From G963663495 sp963663495 (GTDB lineage: Bacteria; Bacteroidota; Rhodothermia; Rhodothermales; Bin80), in NCBI GenBank assembly GCA_963663495.1, contig OY760427.1:3410001-3474000 (forward strand): DNA of 64,000 nt, in the 5' to 3' direction. Numbering within the stretch: the stretch's first letter is position 1; each line of letters begins with the position of its first letter. Positions 18,608-27,290 of the stretch are shown one piece after another. Both the position numbers and the translations under genes were made by a program. The notes under the pieces are model-generated. The model was not told the origin of the DNA, did not search any database, and saw only the letters and a list, made by a program, of their open reading frames with translations.

Positions 18608-19456
18608 TCAAAACCGGAGATTAGAAAGGTGGTTGAATCCGTCGGTCACACTTGCCCACGCATCCTCCGGATGGTCGTGTTCCACGAAGTAGTGGGCAAG
18701 GCCGGCACTCTCACCGTGGGCGAAAATGGAAGCAAAATCTATTTCCCCTTGCCCGACATGGGTCATGCTCCCGTCCGCTGCCATGTCCTTGACGTGACAC
18801 AAGGGAAATCGTTGCGGGTGCAACGCGAAATAGGCCGTCGGATCCTTGCCTGCAACCCGTATCCAATACAAATCCAACTCCATCTTCACAAAGTCTGGAT
18901 CTGTATCTGCGAGAAGCACATCATATGGTATTACGCCGTCCGTCTCTTCGAACTCAAATTGATGGTTGTGGTAGGCGAATTGGATCCCCATCTCACTGGC
19001 TGCCTTGCCTACCTCGTTGAAGAAAATAGCATATTGTTTATAGTGCTCAAGTGTACGCCGATCCTCAGCTAGCCAAGGGCATACGACATATTTATGGCCA
19101 AGCGCTATCGCATCATCCAGAGTACCTTCGAGGTCTTCCTTCAGCACTTCCAGCGGGATATGGCAAGACGGGGCTGCCAACCCGACTTCGTCCAGTAGCC
19201 CCCGGATGTCGTCCACATCGCGGCCAAAGTATCCGGCAAGCTCTACTTCCGCATAGCCAAGCTCGGCTATGCGGCGGATTGTGTCGTCAAAATTTGTCTC
19301 CATCTCCCCCCGAAGTGTATACAACTGCACCCCTACAGCCGGTAACATGCGCCCCTCTGCAACCCCCTCAGTATGATCTTGGTCTCGTGTGCAAGCAGCG
19401 GTCCACAATCCACCAGTCGCGGCTACCGTTGTCAGGACAAATTTTCTTCTGTTCAT
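18608..19456 (-). CDS. Exported lipoprotein-type TIM-barrel isomerase
   Basis: This protein of about 282 residues has the N terminus MNRRKFVLTTVAATGGLWTA, followed by Ala-Cys, which combines a twin-arginine motif with a lipobox. The mature protein would be lipid-anchored after Tat export. The barrel includes YAEVELAGYFGRD, IQFAYHNHQFEFEE, VKMELDLYWIRVAG and a C-terminal FVEHDHPEDA. It heads the minus-strand operon. The tnpB element at 19474 begins only 17 nt upstream of this ATG, so the original promoter has been displaced or replaced by element sequence. The reading frame runs on into the element, which gives a false longer start. Confidence 0.82.
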   Translation of the reverse strand: MNRRKFVLTTVAATGGLWTAACTRDQDHTEGVAEGRMLPAVGVQLYTLRGEMETNFDDTIRRIAELGYAEVELAGYFGRDVDDIRGLLDEVGLAAPSCHIPLEVLKEDLEGTLDDAIALGHKYVVCPWLAEDRRTLEHYKQYAIFFNEVGKAASEMGIQFAYHNHQFEFEETDGVIPYDVLLADTDPDFVKMELDLYWIRVAGKDPTAYFALHPQRFPLCHVKDMAADGSMTHVGQGEIDFASIFAHGESAGLAHYFVEHDHPEDAWASVTDGFNHLSNLRF

Positions 19457-19473
19457 GGTGTTGCTCAAAATTA

Positions 19474-20187
19474 GGGAATTATATACGTGAGTAACCAACT
19501 GTACACAGTGAGGCACTTGTATCAATTTCACGGGTCATAGGGGTCGGTAACCCGAACGCCCCTCGCCGTGCAGAAGCCCCAATCCCGGAGGCCAGTATGT
19601 TTGCAGCCGCATTCAGGTCTGCATGATCCGCATGGCCACAGGACATACACTCGAATTTGCTCTGAGTCTTACGGTTACTCGCTTCTGTGTGCCCACACAC
19701 ATAACACCGCTGACTCGTATAGGCAGCGGTAACCTTTATCACCTTGCGGCAATTATAGCCCAGCATCTGTTCCAGCTGGCCCCAACCTGTTCGCAGTATC
19801 CCACGGTTGAGGCCAGACTTCTGTCTGACGTTTGTGCCAAATCTCTCCATCGTCCCCTTAGCTGAACGTATCATCGCTTTGATCTTTAGGTCCTCCAGTA
19901 TCACCGTTGAGGAGCAATTGGCAATACTGCGACTTACCTGGTGGTTCGCATTCTTGAGGATGTTAGCACGCTTGCACTGTATGCGGGCGGTTCTATACTT
20001 CCGCCTGTTACGACGGTTGGAGCCTTTCTTCTGTCTCGCCAGTCTTCGCTGATGCCGCTTCAACTTGGCATCAAGACACTTCGTATCCGGTTGTCTGATA
20101 ATGCTTGTATCGCCCTCTGTGGAGACCATAGCGACCTGCCCGCAATTACGGTCAATGCCTACAGCACCACCGGTATCCTCTATTACA
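19474..20187 (-). mobile_element. tnpB: 5'-truncated tnpB element, copy C
   Basis: The right end (gggaattatatacgtgag on the plus strand) is intact. The tnpB reading frame runs from about residue 180 of the intact copy to the natural stop. It includes RuvC-I (GIDRNCGQVAM), RuvC-II (VILEDLKIKAM), the CVCGH/CMSCGH zinc ribbon and the DLNAAANIL motif. Similarity to copy D stops near 20187 and everything upstream (left end, N-terminal wedge domain) is missing. The nuclease part is readable but the protein cannot be complete. A few substitutions (such as NYRTAR/CKR changes) show it is older than copy D. Confidence 0.8.
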
Positions 20188-20252
20188 GGTGCCTCAACAA
20201 TACGACAGAACAAGTCTGAATGCAACAGTAGAGTCAAGGGGTGAGACGAACC

Positions 20253-20427
20253 CTAACCTAACTTCCTATCCTGACCGGCTTTGTCTCTGCTGATACGATA
20301 GGCTTTCTTCTTCAAGCTACGAACTTCTTTTCGGAGATCCTTATTCTCTTTCTCTTGGTTTTTCAGCCTCTGAAGGAGTGCTACAACGGCAGCAGAATAG
20401 GAGGCGGAAGATGCCCTTGGGCTGCAT
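20253..20427 (-). pseudogene. IS66 tnpC 5' fragment
   Basis: The minus strand reads LLQRLKNQEKENKDLRKEV, matching the N-terminal coiled-coil of the TnpC encoded at 51511. The leader upstream (about 20428-20530) also matches the 51.4-kb copy, including the ATG followed by CAGCCCAAGG. The conserved start codon is out of frame with the coiled coil, so there is a frameshift. The fragment stops at 20253. It is separated from and inverted relative to the 3' fragment at 20842. Confidence 0.7.
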
Positions 20428-20664
20428 GTCTAATCAACATATGCGCCTCCATTGGGCTCCGATTTTCCTACCCAAAAAACCCATGTTTTTCCCCAAATTG
20501 GCGGCTGATTTCTGACTGCACCCAGCCGCTTGGATGGTAGACTACATACCACGCCACAAAGCCCTATCGGCACGCCATACTCGGCTTTCGGTCACCGTTC
20601 ACCAAGCTCTACAAGCGGATCATGCAAGCCAACCCCAAGTCTGCTTAGCCATGTACTTGATCGG

Positions 20665-20840
20665 GCGGATACGCAGAACCAAGGTTGTGTGTCACAGGGG
20701 AAGGACCGGTTACAGGCACAGACCGGTCCGCTGGTCTGTTAACGTCGATGCGCCGCGGCGCGACCCGAGGGAAGAGCCGCATGCGGTAGCGCGCACGTCA
20801 GGATCTGTACAGCGGCCTCGGGGAAACCCGGGGCCTGCCA
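20665..20840 (+). ncRNA. Group II intron 3' fragment (domains IV-VI)
   Basis: This segment matches the minus strand around 29830-29970 over about 170 bases, including ggtctgttaacrtc and cgcgacccragggaagagcc. A 34-nt domain V-like element starts GAGCCGCATGCGGTAGC and carries AGC at positions 2-4 of that element. A GC-rich hairpin (gcggcctcgggg/cccggggcctgc) follows as domain VI. The bases after it rejoin IS66 tnpC sequence, so the intron sat within a tnpC gene. The 5' domains and any maturase are absent. The bases 20531-20664 are not assigned. Confidence 0.55.
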
Positions 20841-20841
20841 C

Positions 20842-21001
20842 GAGGCTTGGGAATAATCGTGAGTACCGGCCGAGTGCGGGATGGAACGAGGCCGTGGGGG
20901 ACATACTCAACAGGTGGAAGAAGCAGGTTCGTTACCTACAGCACGGGGATGTTGCAATTGACAACAATCTGGTGGCGAATCAGATGGGAGCCATTGTATA
21001 G
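20842..21001 (+). pseudogene. IS66 tnpC 3' fragment
   Basis: The plus strand reads YRPSAGWNEAVGDILNRWKK followed by IDNNLVANQMGAI, matching the DDE-domain end of TnpC at 51511-53148 (EHRPSAGWDEAVGYMLNRW and IDNNLVENQMRAI). The catalytic Glu of NLVENQ is Ala here (NLVANQ), and a stop follows at 21001. It is a dead fragment directly downstream of the group II intron piece. The bases from 21002 to 21107 show no gene. Confidence 0.75.
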
Positions 21002-21107
21002 GTTAGCAACCGACAACCCAAACGAATCCGTAAATGGGCCCCTATGCATAACGCCAGTTTATCTACATTTCAGGTTAACTCATGCGCTTGGCACTACCAC
21101 ATATAAC

Positions 21108-21950
21108 ATGATTACCACGATCCTGACACTCATGATTGGAATGGGATCCCACCAGCAACCCTTGGTGGACGCCCTTTCCTTCCATGCGTCTTTCGACTAC
21201 GGGCTAATAGCCAGTCGGGCGCTGGGAGACTTGCATTTCTACCGTGCGGCGGACAGATCCTTGCAGAATAATGCAACATCCCTGATTGACCCCGAACCCG
21301 GGAGCGCTATTACCATGGACAACGGACGCTATGGCGAAGCCGCATTCTTTCATCGCTACGCCGACTCGTTATTTTTCTTCCGCGGGGAAACCAACGTTCC
21401 GTATCTTGAGGAAAACTGGGAAGCGACAATCTCCTTCTGGCTCAAGGTAGATCCCGACCAGGATCTAGAGCCCGGACAATGGAGTGATCCTATTCAAATA
21501 ACGGCAAGCTCATGGGATGACGGCGCGATCTTCGTGGACTTCACGCGCCAAGTCCCTCGCAGTTTTCGTTTTGCCGCTTTCCCGGATCGCGCCGTATGGA
21601 ATCCGGACGGCGACGATTGGCAAACGATGCCCCCTGGTGCCGTGCCCATGATTACGGTGGAGGAGCACCCTTTCTCGAACGATTACTGGACTCACGTTGC
21701 GATCACCTTGGAACGCTTTAACACCGGCGAGCCGGATGGCGTCATGACCGGGTACCTGAATGGCAAGTCCGTCGGCAGACTGGAGGGCCACGTCCAGACG
21801 ATTTCGTGGAAACCGGAAGATGTGCTCGTGCAGATCGGACTTCAATACATTGGGGGCATAGACGATCTGGCTCTGTTCGAACGAGCATTGAGCGCGGAGG
21901 AAATCAATAACCTGTACCAACTTCAGCATGGCATCGGTGCGCTCTACTGA
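21108..21950 (+). CDS. Exported LamG/concanavalin-like domain protein
   Basis: This 280-residue protein starts at an ATG (MITTILTLMIGMG) that gives a short hydrophobic export sequence. The body has LSFHASFDYGL, EATISFWLKVDPDQ, YWTHVAITLERF, GYLNGKSVGRLEG and IGGIDDLALFERALSAEEI, the standard LamG/LamG-like jelly-roll signature of carbohydrate-binding or glycan-associated exported proteins. It overlaps the next gene by 23 nt and is the first of a three-gene plus-strand operon. The upstream open frame from 20847 is tnpC remnant and not part of the gene. It probably binds a polysaccharide or glycoside. Confidence 0.8.
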   Translation: MITTILTLMIGMGSHQQPLVDALSFHASFDYGLIASRALGDLHFYRAADRSLQNNATSLIDPEPGSAITMDNGRYGEAAFFHRYADSLFFFRGETNVPYLEENWEATISFWLKVDPDQDLEPGQWSDPIQITASSWDDGAIFVDFTRQVPRSFRFAAFPDRAVWNPDGDDWQTMPPGAVPMITVEEHPFSNDYWTHVAITLERFNTGEPDGVMTGYLNGKSVGRLEGHVQTISWKPEDVLVQIGLQYIGGIDDLALFERALSAEEINNLYQLQHGIGALY

Positions 21951-24834
21951 CAACTTCGTCTGCTTCTGCGGGCTTACCTGCGTATTGATGGCGACATGCG
22001 GGCCGCCTACCGGTCCCCCCTACAGCGCTCGGGAGGCCATTAGGAGTTTCGAGCTTGAGGAAGGATTCAACATAGAGGTCTTCGCTGCTGAGCCACTGGT
22101 GCGCGATCCGGTTGCTATGGCCATTGACGAATTCGGACGCGTATACGTAGTTGAGATGCCGGGCTACCCGCTTGATACAGGGGGTTCAGGACGCGTTACA
22201 ATGCTGCAGGACCGCAATAGTGACGGAATGCCGGACCACACTACGGTGTTTGCGGATGGATTACGGCTCCCGACGGGGATCATGCGGTGGAAAAATGGCA
22301 TCCTTGTTACTGATCCGCCAGACTTGCTCTACTATGAGGACACAGACGATGACGGACATGCCGACATCCACCGCCGCATTCTGACAGGATTCGCGCTTAG
22401 CAACCCTCAGCACAATGCCAATGCCCCTGTTTTCGGACTGGATAATTGGATTTATATTGCGAACAACGGCACGATTTCGTGGACCGAAAAATACGCCGAT
22501 CCATTTGGTGACCGCGGGCGCGAAATACGTTTTGTTAACCAGGCCGACGCTCCCGTACTGCCCCGTAATGGCGGGGATCGTAACATCCGGCTGCGCCCGG
22601 ATACGTACGAGCTGGAAATGCTAAGTGGGCGCTCCCAGTTTGGCCACACATTTGACGCGTGGGGGCGCCATTTTCTGAATGACAATAGCCACCACCATTA
22701 CTACGAGGCCATCGCAGCTCGTTATTTTGCCGCAAGACCGGATGTCGCCGTCGTACAGGCAGTCCACACAAGCTCAGATCATGGAGACGCCGCAGCGGTG
22801 TTTCCGATCACGGTAAACCCGGAACACCAGCTGTTGACAGATCGCGGTGTCTTCACTTCTGCCTGTGGCATCTCCTACTACTTGGGAGGACTCTTCCCAG
22901 CCCCCTACGATGCTGGCGTAACGTTTACGGCCGAACCCGTCCACAATCTGGTCCATGTGGACAAGGTGATGCCCGCCGGCTCTGGATTCGCCGCTCGTCG
23001 ACTTCATGCCGGACGCGAATTCCTGGCATCACGGGACAGCTGGTTTCGACCCGTGGGCTTCCAGACCGGACCGGACGGCGCACTGTATCTGCTCGACTAC
23101 TATCGCCAAATCGTGGAGCATCCGGAATGGATGGACGAGGCCGCCGTGAATGCTGGTGATCTTCAGCGCGGGACGCACCGTGGCCGGATTTATCGCATCT
23201 CCCCCGAAGGGACACCTCCGGCGCAGTGGTTACAGGCTATTGATACCATGCACACCGACCAATTAGTGTACCGGCTTGGAGACCCTAACGCATGGTGGCG
23301 CCTCACGGCCCAGCGCCTGCTGGTGGACGGGCAAGACCCGGCTGCGGTCCCCTTGGTTCGCAGCCTACTGGAAAACGGCAGCGGACCATTGGCTCGCCTC
23401 CACGCCTTGTGGACGTTGGACGGACTAGCATCCCTTCAGCCCGCAGATATCAGGCGCGCTCTGGCGGATCCGCATCCCGGTGTCCGTGAGAATGCCGTAA
23501 GGTTAACAGAATTCTATCGCTCGCGGTGGAATGACTTGACCCGGGATGTTGTAGCTCTTGCGGAGGATCCAGAACCGCGCGTACGGCTTCAGGTATTGCT
23601 CACGCTCGGGCTAATGGAAGGTCCCGACCGCCTGGGCGCACAGCGTCGCATACTTGAACAGGATGCATCCGATGCATGGACCCAGACGGCGGCCCTGCTG
23701 TCCATGCCAGCCACCGAACTGCTACAGGTAGCGTTTCGTCATCCGGAGCAAGGTAATTTCGTATCCAAGGTGTCCGAGGAATTGGCCCGTATCGGGGCCC
23801 ACACGCAACTCCTCAGGCAAATCGCCACCACTCAAAGCGACATGTGGTGGCATGGTCATGCTCTGCAAGGCATGAGCCGTGGTGGAGACAACCTGGTACC
23901 TCCAGAACTGGTGGTCGAACTTATCGAACGATATTGGGATACGAAAGACCAGGCGGTAGCACTCGCCATCGCTGCCATCCTGCCACCATCATCCGTTCCT
24001 GTAGCCACGTTGGAGAGGATACGATCGGTGCTCGCAGACACCGCGCGCGATGTACCGAACGAGGTACGGGCCATTCGGCTGCTTGTCCGGTCGGAGGCAG
24101 AGCCCGAACCGCTGCTGGATCTCCTTAAAACGAAGCAGCCGCTTGAGGTTCATGAAGAGGTACTGGCTGGCCTCAGCCGGCTTGGTGGATCCACTGCCGC
24201 GGAAGCAGTTCTGCACCAGTGGGCTGTATTGACCCCACGCCTTCGTTCGGGTGCCTGGGAAGTCTTTCGGACGCAAGAGAATGCTACCCAACTGGTCGAA
24301 GCCCTCGAAAATGGTATCGTCCAACCGGCAGAGCTTCCTTGGCAGACCCGTGTTCGGCTTATGCGGGATACATCAGAGCCGACAAGGAGCCGTGCGCGAT
24401 CTCTGCTACAGCTCAATGATGGAGACAGTCGGATTCATGCGCTACCGGCGTTCGGTGATGCAGACCGGGGTGAAGGTCTATACACTGCCATGTGCTCCAC
24501 CTGCCACGAGGCTGCAACATACGGGCCTGACCTTGCAACGGTTGCGCACTGGCCTCAGCCCATGATTGCCAGCCACATTCAGGAACCCAATCTGTCCATT
24601 TCCAGCGGCTACGAGATGTGGGAAGTCATTACGGGAGCAGGGGACACGTTGCAAGGTATCATTGCGTTCGAAACACCGAATGCTATTGGCTTGGCGTCAC
24701 AGTTCAGTGCGATAACCATACTGCGGGCAAACCTCATGGGTATGCGTCAATTGCCCGGTTCTGCAATGCCCGAGAATATGGTCCCGGACGCGCAGTCGTT
24801 AGCTGACATCATTGCTTACTTGCAGCGTCCCTGA
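21928..24834 (+). CDS. Exported PVC-type dehydrogenase with HEAT repeats and cytochrome c domain
   Basis: This 968-residue lipoprotein-like protein has an N terminus with TCVLMATCGPP, a lipobox. Residues about 45-430 form a beta-propeller of the sorbosone/glucose dehydrogenase type (VFAAEPLVRDPVAMAIDE, DGLRLPTGIM, GPDGALYLLDYYR). A HEAT-like helical region follows (LARLHALWTLDGLASL and repeats). The C-terminal cytochrome c domain has CSTCH at residues 856-860 and distal Met candidates such as GSAMPENM. Proteins with this layout are the putative membrane-bound dehydrogenases common in Planctomycetes and Bacteroidota-related genomes. I infer sugar oxidation coupled to electron transfer outside the cytoplasm. 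Confidence 0.85.
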   Translation: MASVRSTDNFVCFCGLTCVLMATCGPPTGPPYSAREAIRSFELEEGFNIEVFAAEPLVRDPVAMAIDEFGRVYVVEMPGYPLDTGGSGRVTMLQDRNSDGMPDHTTVFADGLRLPTGIMRWKNGILVTDPPDLLYYEDTDDDGHADIHRRILTGFALSNPQHNANAPVFGLDNWIYIANNGTISWTEKYADPFGDRGREIRFVNQADAPVLPRNGGDRNIRLRPDTYELEMLSGRSQFGHTFDAWGRHFLNDNSHHHYYEAIAARYFAARPDVAVVQAVHTSSDHGDAAAVFPITVNPEHQLLTDRGVFTSACGISYYLGGLFPAPYDAGVTFTAEPVHNLVHVDKVMPAGSGFAARRLHAGREFLASRDSWFRPVGFQTGPDGALYLLDYYRQIVEHPEWMDEAAVNAGDLQRGTHRGRIYRISPEGTPPAQWLQAIDTMHTDQLVYRLGDPNAWWRLTAQRLLVDGQDPAAVPLVRSLLENGSGPLARLHALWTLDGLASLQPADIRRALADPHPGVRENAVRLTEFYRSRWNDLTRDVVALAEDPEPRVRLQVLLTLGLMEGPDRLGAQRRILEQDASDAWTQTAALLSMPATELLQVAFRHPEQGNFVSKVSEELARIGAHTQLLRQIATTQSDMWWHGHALQGMSRGGDNLVPPELVVELIERYWDTKDQAVALAIAAILPPSSVPVATLERIRSVLADTARDVPNEVRAIRLLVRSEAEPEPLLDLLKTKQPLEVHEEVLAGLSRLGGSTAAEAVLHQWAVLTPRLRSGAWEVFRTQENATQLVEALENGIVQPAELPWQTRVRLMRDTSEPTRSRARSLLQLNDGDSRIHALPAFGDADRGEGLYTAMCSTCHEAATYGPDLATVAHWPQPMIASHIQEPNLSISSGYEMWEVITGAGDTLQGIIAFETPNAIGLASQFSAITILRANLMGMRQLPGSAMPENMVPDAQSLADIIAYLQRP

Positions 24835-24871
24835 AAGGCGCTCTGATTACGTACTCACTATCCCCAATTTC

Positions 24872-25612
24872 ATGCAATCACCATTCATCATACTCATGTT
24901 CTTCGTAACCGCGGGTGCAGCCGGTCAAATCCCCAATCTGGACGCATGGCAGGTACACGATCCTGATCGCCCTCAGCCTCCCATCGTTGAACCGGCTGGC
25001 ATTAGTGCGCTTCCACCGCCATCAGACGCCGTGGTACTCTTTGACGGCACCAATCTGTCAATGTGGGAGCATAACAACGGCGATGAAGCCAGTTGGCACG
25101 TGCGTGACGGATACATGGAAGTCAGAAGAGCTAGCGGAGCCATCCGTACAAAGTCAGAATTTGGCAATGTGCAGCTGCATATAGAATGGAATACACCCAA
25201 CAGTGGTACCGGGCAGGACAGTGGTAACAGCGGGGTCTTTCTCATGAGTATATACGAGGTTCAGGTCCTTAACTCGCACGGCAACATTACATATCCTGAT
25301 GGGCAAGCGGCTGCACTATACGGTCAGTACCCTCCGTTGGTAAATGCAAGCATGCCACCTGGCTCCTGGCAGTCCTATGACATCATTTTCAAGCGGCCGC
25401 ACTTTGACGCAGACGGCGATGTGACTGAGCCTGCCATCGTCACCGTATTCCACAACGGCGTGCTCGTTCAGAATTATGCGGTGCTCACCGGTCCTACCGG
25501 TCACAGATCCCGGCCACCGTATGAAGCACACGCCGATCAGCTGCCCATCATGCTGCAGGATCACAATGAACCTACCCGGTACCGCAACATCTGGGTTCGC
25601 AAACTGAATTAA
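24872..25612 (+). CDS. DUF1080 protein (3-keto-glycoside hydrolase type)
   Basis: This protein of about 246 residues starts at ATG 24872 with the signal peptide MQSPFIILMFFVTAGAAGQ. The core shows VVLFDGTNLSMWEHNNG, the WHVRDGYMEV strand, EFGNVQLHIEWNTP, SGNSGVFLMSIYEVQVLNS and YRNIWVRKL, the hallmarks of DUF1080. Characterised members act on 3-keto-glucosides or 3-keto-disaccharides. It lies 37 nt after the dehydrogenase gene. The pairing with an exported dehydrogenase supports oxidation at C3 followed by cleavage of the glycoside, which is inference. Confidence 0.85.
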   Translation: MQSPFIILMFFVTAGAAGQIPNLDAWQVHDPDRPQPPIVEPAGISALPPPSDAVVLFDGTNLSMWEHNNGDEASWHVRDGYMEVRRASGAIRTKSEFGNVQLHIEWNTPNSGTGQDSGNSGVFLMSIYEVQVLNSHGNITYPDGQAAALYGQYPPLVNASMPPGSWQSYDIIFKRPHFDADGDVTEPAIVTVFHNGVLVQNYAVLTGPTGHRSRPPYEAHADQLPIMLQDHNEPTRYRNIWVRKLN

Positions 25613-25880
25613 GGAACGGCCCGTATGGGCACCGTCATGGCCGGAATTGCCATTGGCGCCACGCGGACACGGAGGGTGTTAGAGCCTGTAATCTTCCCGT
25701 CCGGCTTGGTTTGCAGGAAGGAAGGCGGCGTGCCATTCCTTGTTGGCTGAAAATCCGGTCGGTGCCGGCTGGAACGGCTATAATGTACAGATTCTGCGCT
25801 CATCCTGACACCCCTGATTGTAGTTCTGATCAAAGAATTATGGGCTTTTGCAGCGGTTATCAAGCCCGCAAGTATCTGCC

Positions 25881-27290
25881 GCGTGATTTACGGTGTCGTT
25901 GCCGTGTTGCAGGCAGATTCAGGCGCGTTTCTCCTTACTGAACAGCCTATATGAGCCCTTTTTGCACGCGCTGACACCGCGGTAGCGGATTCATGCGTAC
26001 CATCTGCAGGTATGCTAACCTTCCACGCGGGTGTAACGACCTAAACGCGCCAATCCTATCATCCAATACCGCACGCATCGTACCACGATCGAACTCCTGT
26101 TCCGGCAGTAGGCAGTCTTATTGGCAGGACTGATCACGGTACGCGTGATTTACGGCCTCGTTGGCGCGTTTTCGGCGGTTTTGGGTGCTATTCAGTCCGG
26201 TGAACATCTGAGAACAGCCCTTTTGGGCGCTCCGATACGGCTTTGGCTGGGGCATGCGTGTCCTCCGCTCATGGCGAGTGACGCGTTACATCGTCTACAG
26301 AGGCCTTACACCGCGCCTCTATAGCGCTATTACCCCCTAATTGGCGGCCGAACCTGTCACATAGCACGATCCAGCACCCATTATCGCACGCACCGTGGCA
26401 TTGCACGACCGTATCCATCTTTCAGCATATACTATCGCTGCGGTGCTGTACGCGTTTCTACAGTAGAGCTGCTTACAGCTTCGGTGGTTTGTCCAGGATA
26501 ATATTGTCCTGCTTAACGACTCCACCTCACTAATTGACCTGCACGCATGATTTACGGCCTCGTTGGCGTGTTGCAGGCAGATTCAGGCACGTTTTTCCTT
26601 ACTGAACAGCCTATATGAGCCCTTTTGCACGCATGCACACCGTGGTAGCGGCTTCAAACGTGCCATCTGCAGGCATCGTGGACAGCCACGCGTGTATGTA
26701 GCAACGTAAACCCGTCAATCCTACCAACCACGCTACGATGCACCCTCCAATTCCGCACGCATCGTACCACGACCGAACTCATGTTCCGGCAAGCACTTAT
26801 GGATCGTACGCGCTGCAATAATGCTGATGATAATTACGACACCTTCCTGGTACAGGGTAGTCTTTTCACATTCGCCTTGGCTCCCTTGATGACTACCCCT
26901 CCGCGCACAGCCGTAGGCTCCTTATTGGCCGGATAGATCACCGTACGCGTGATCTACCGCCTCGTTGGCATGTTTTCGGCACATTTGGACCCCATTTAGC
27001 CCGCTTACCGTCTGATGAGAGCCCTTCTGGGCCCTCCGATACGGCTTTGGCGGGGACATGCGTGCCCTCCAGATACATCTCCGCCTGCTCCGCTTATCGC
27101 GAAGTGACACGTTACATCGTCTACGGAGGCCTTACACTACGCCTCTATAGCGCTGTTACCCCCTAAGTGGCAGCCGAACCCGTCACACAGCACGATCCTG
27201 CCCCCATTATCGCACGCATCGTGGTACTGTACACGCTTCTACAGTAGAACTGCTTGTAGTTCCGGCAGGTGGTCTGCACAGGGTAGGATC
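25881..27290. repeat. Diverged internal direct duplication inside the IS
   Basis: A block starting gcgtgatttacggtgtcgtt at 25881 is repeated at 26545 (gcatgatttacggcctcgtt). A second block starting near 26143 is repeated near 26947. The same GCRTGATYTACSG core therefore occurs four times. The second unit runs into the 3' end of the transposase gene (cttctacagtagaactgctt near 27235), and the first unit holds a decayed version of that gene end (near 26450). The two units differ far more than the two whole IS copies do, so the duplication is old and part of the element. No protein-coding function is visible in it. Confidence 0.75.

Noticed and set aside
25881..27290. CRISPR-like array
   Set aside because: The core motif occurs only four times at uneven spacing (262, 402 and 402 bases) within long diverged repeats.
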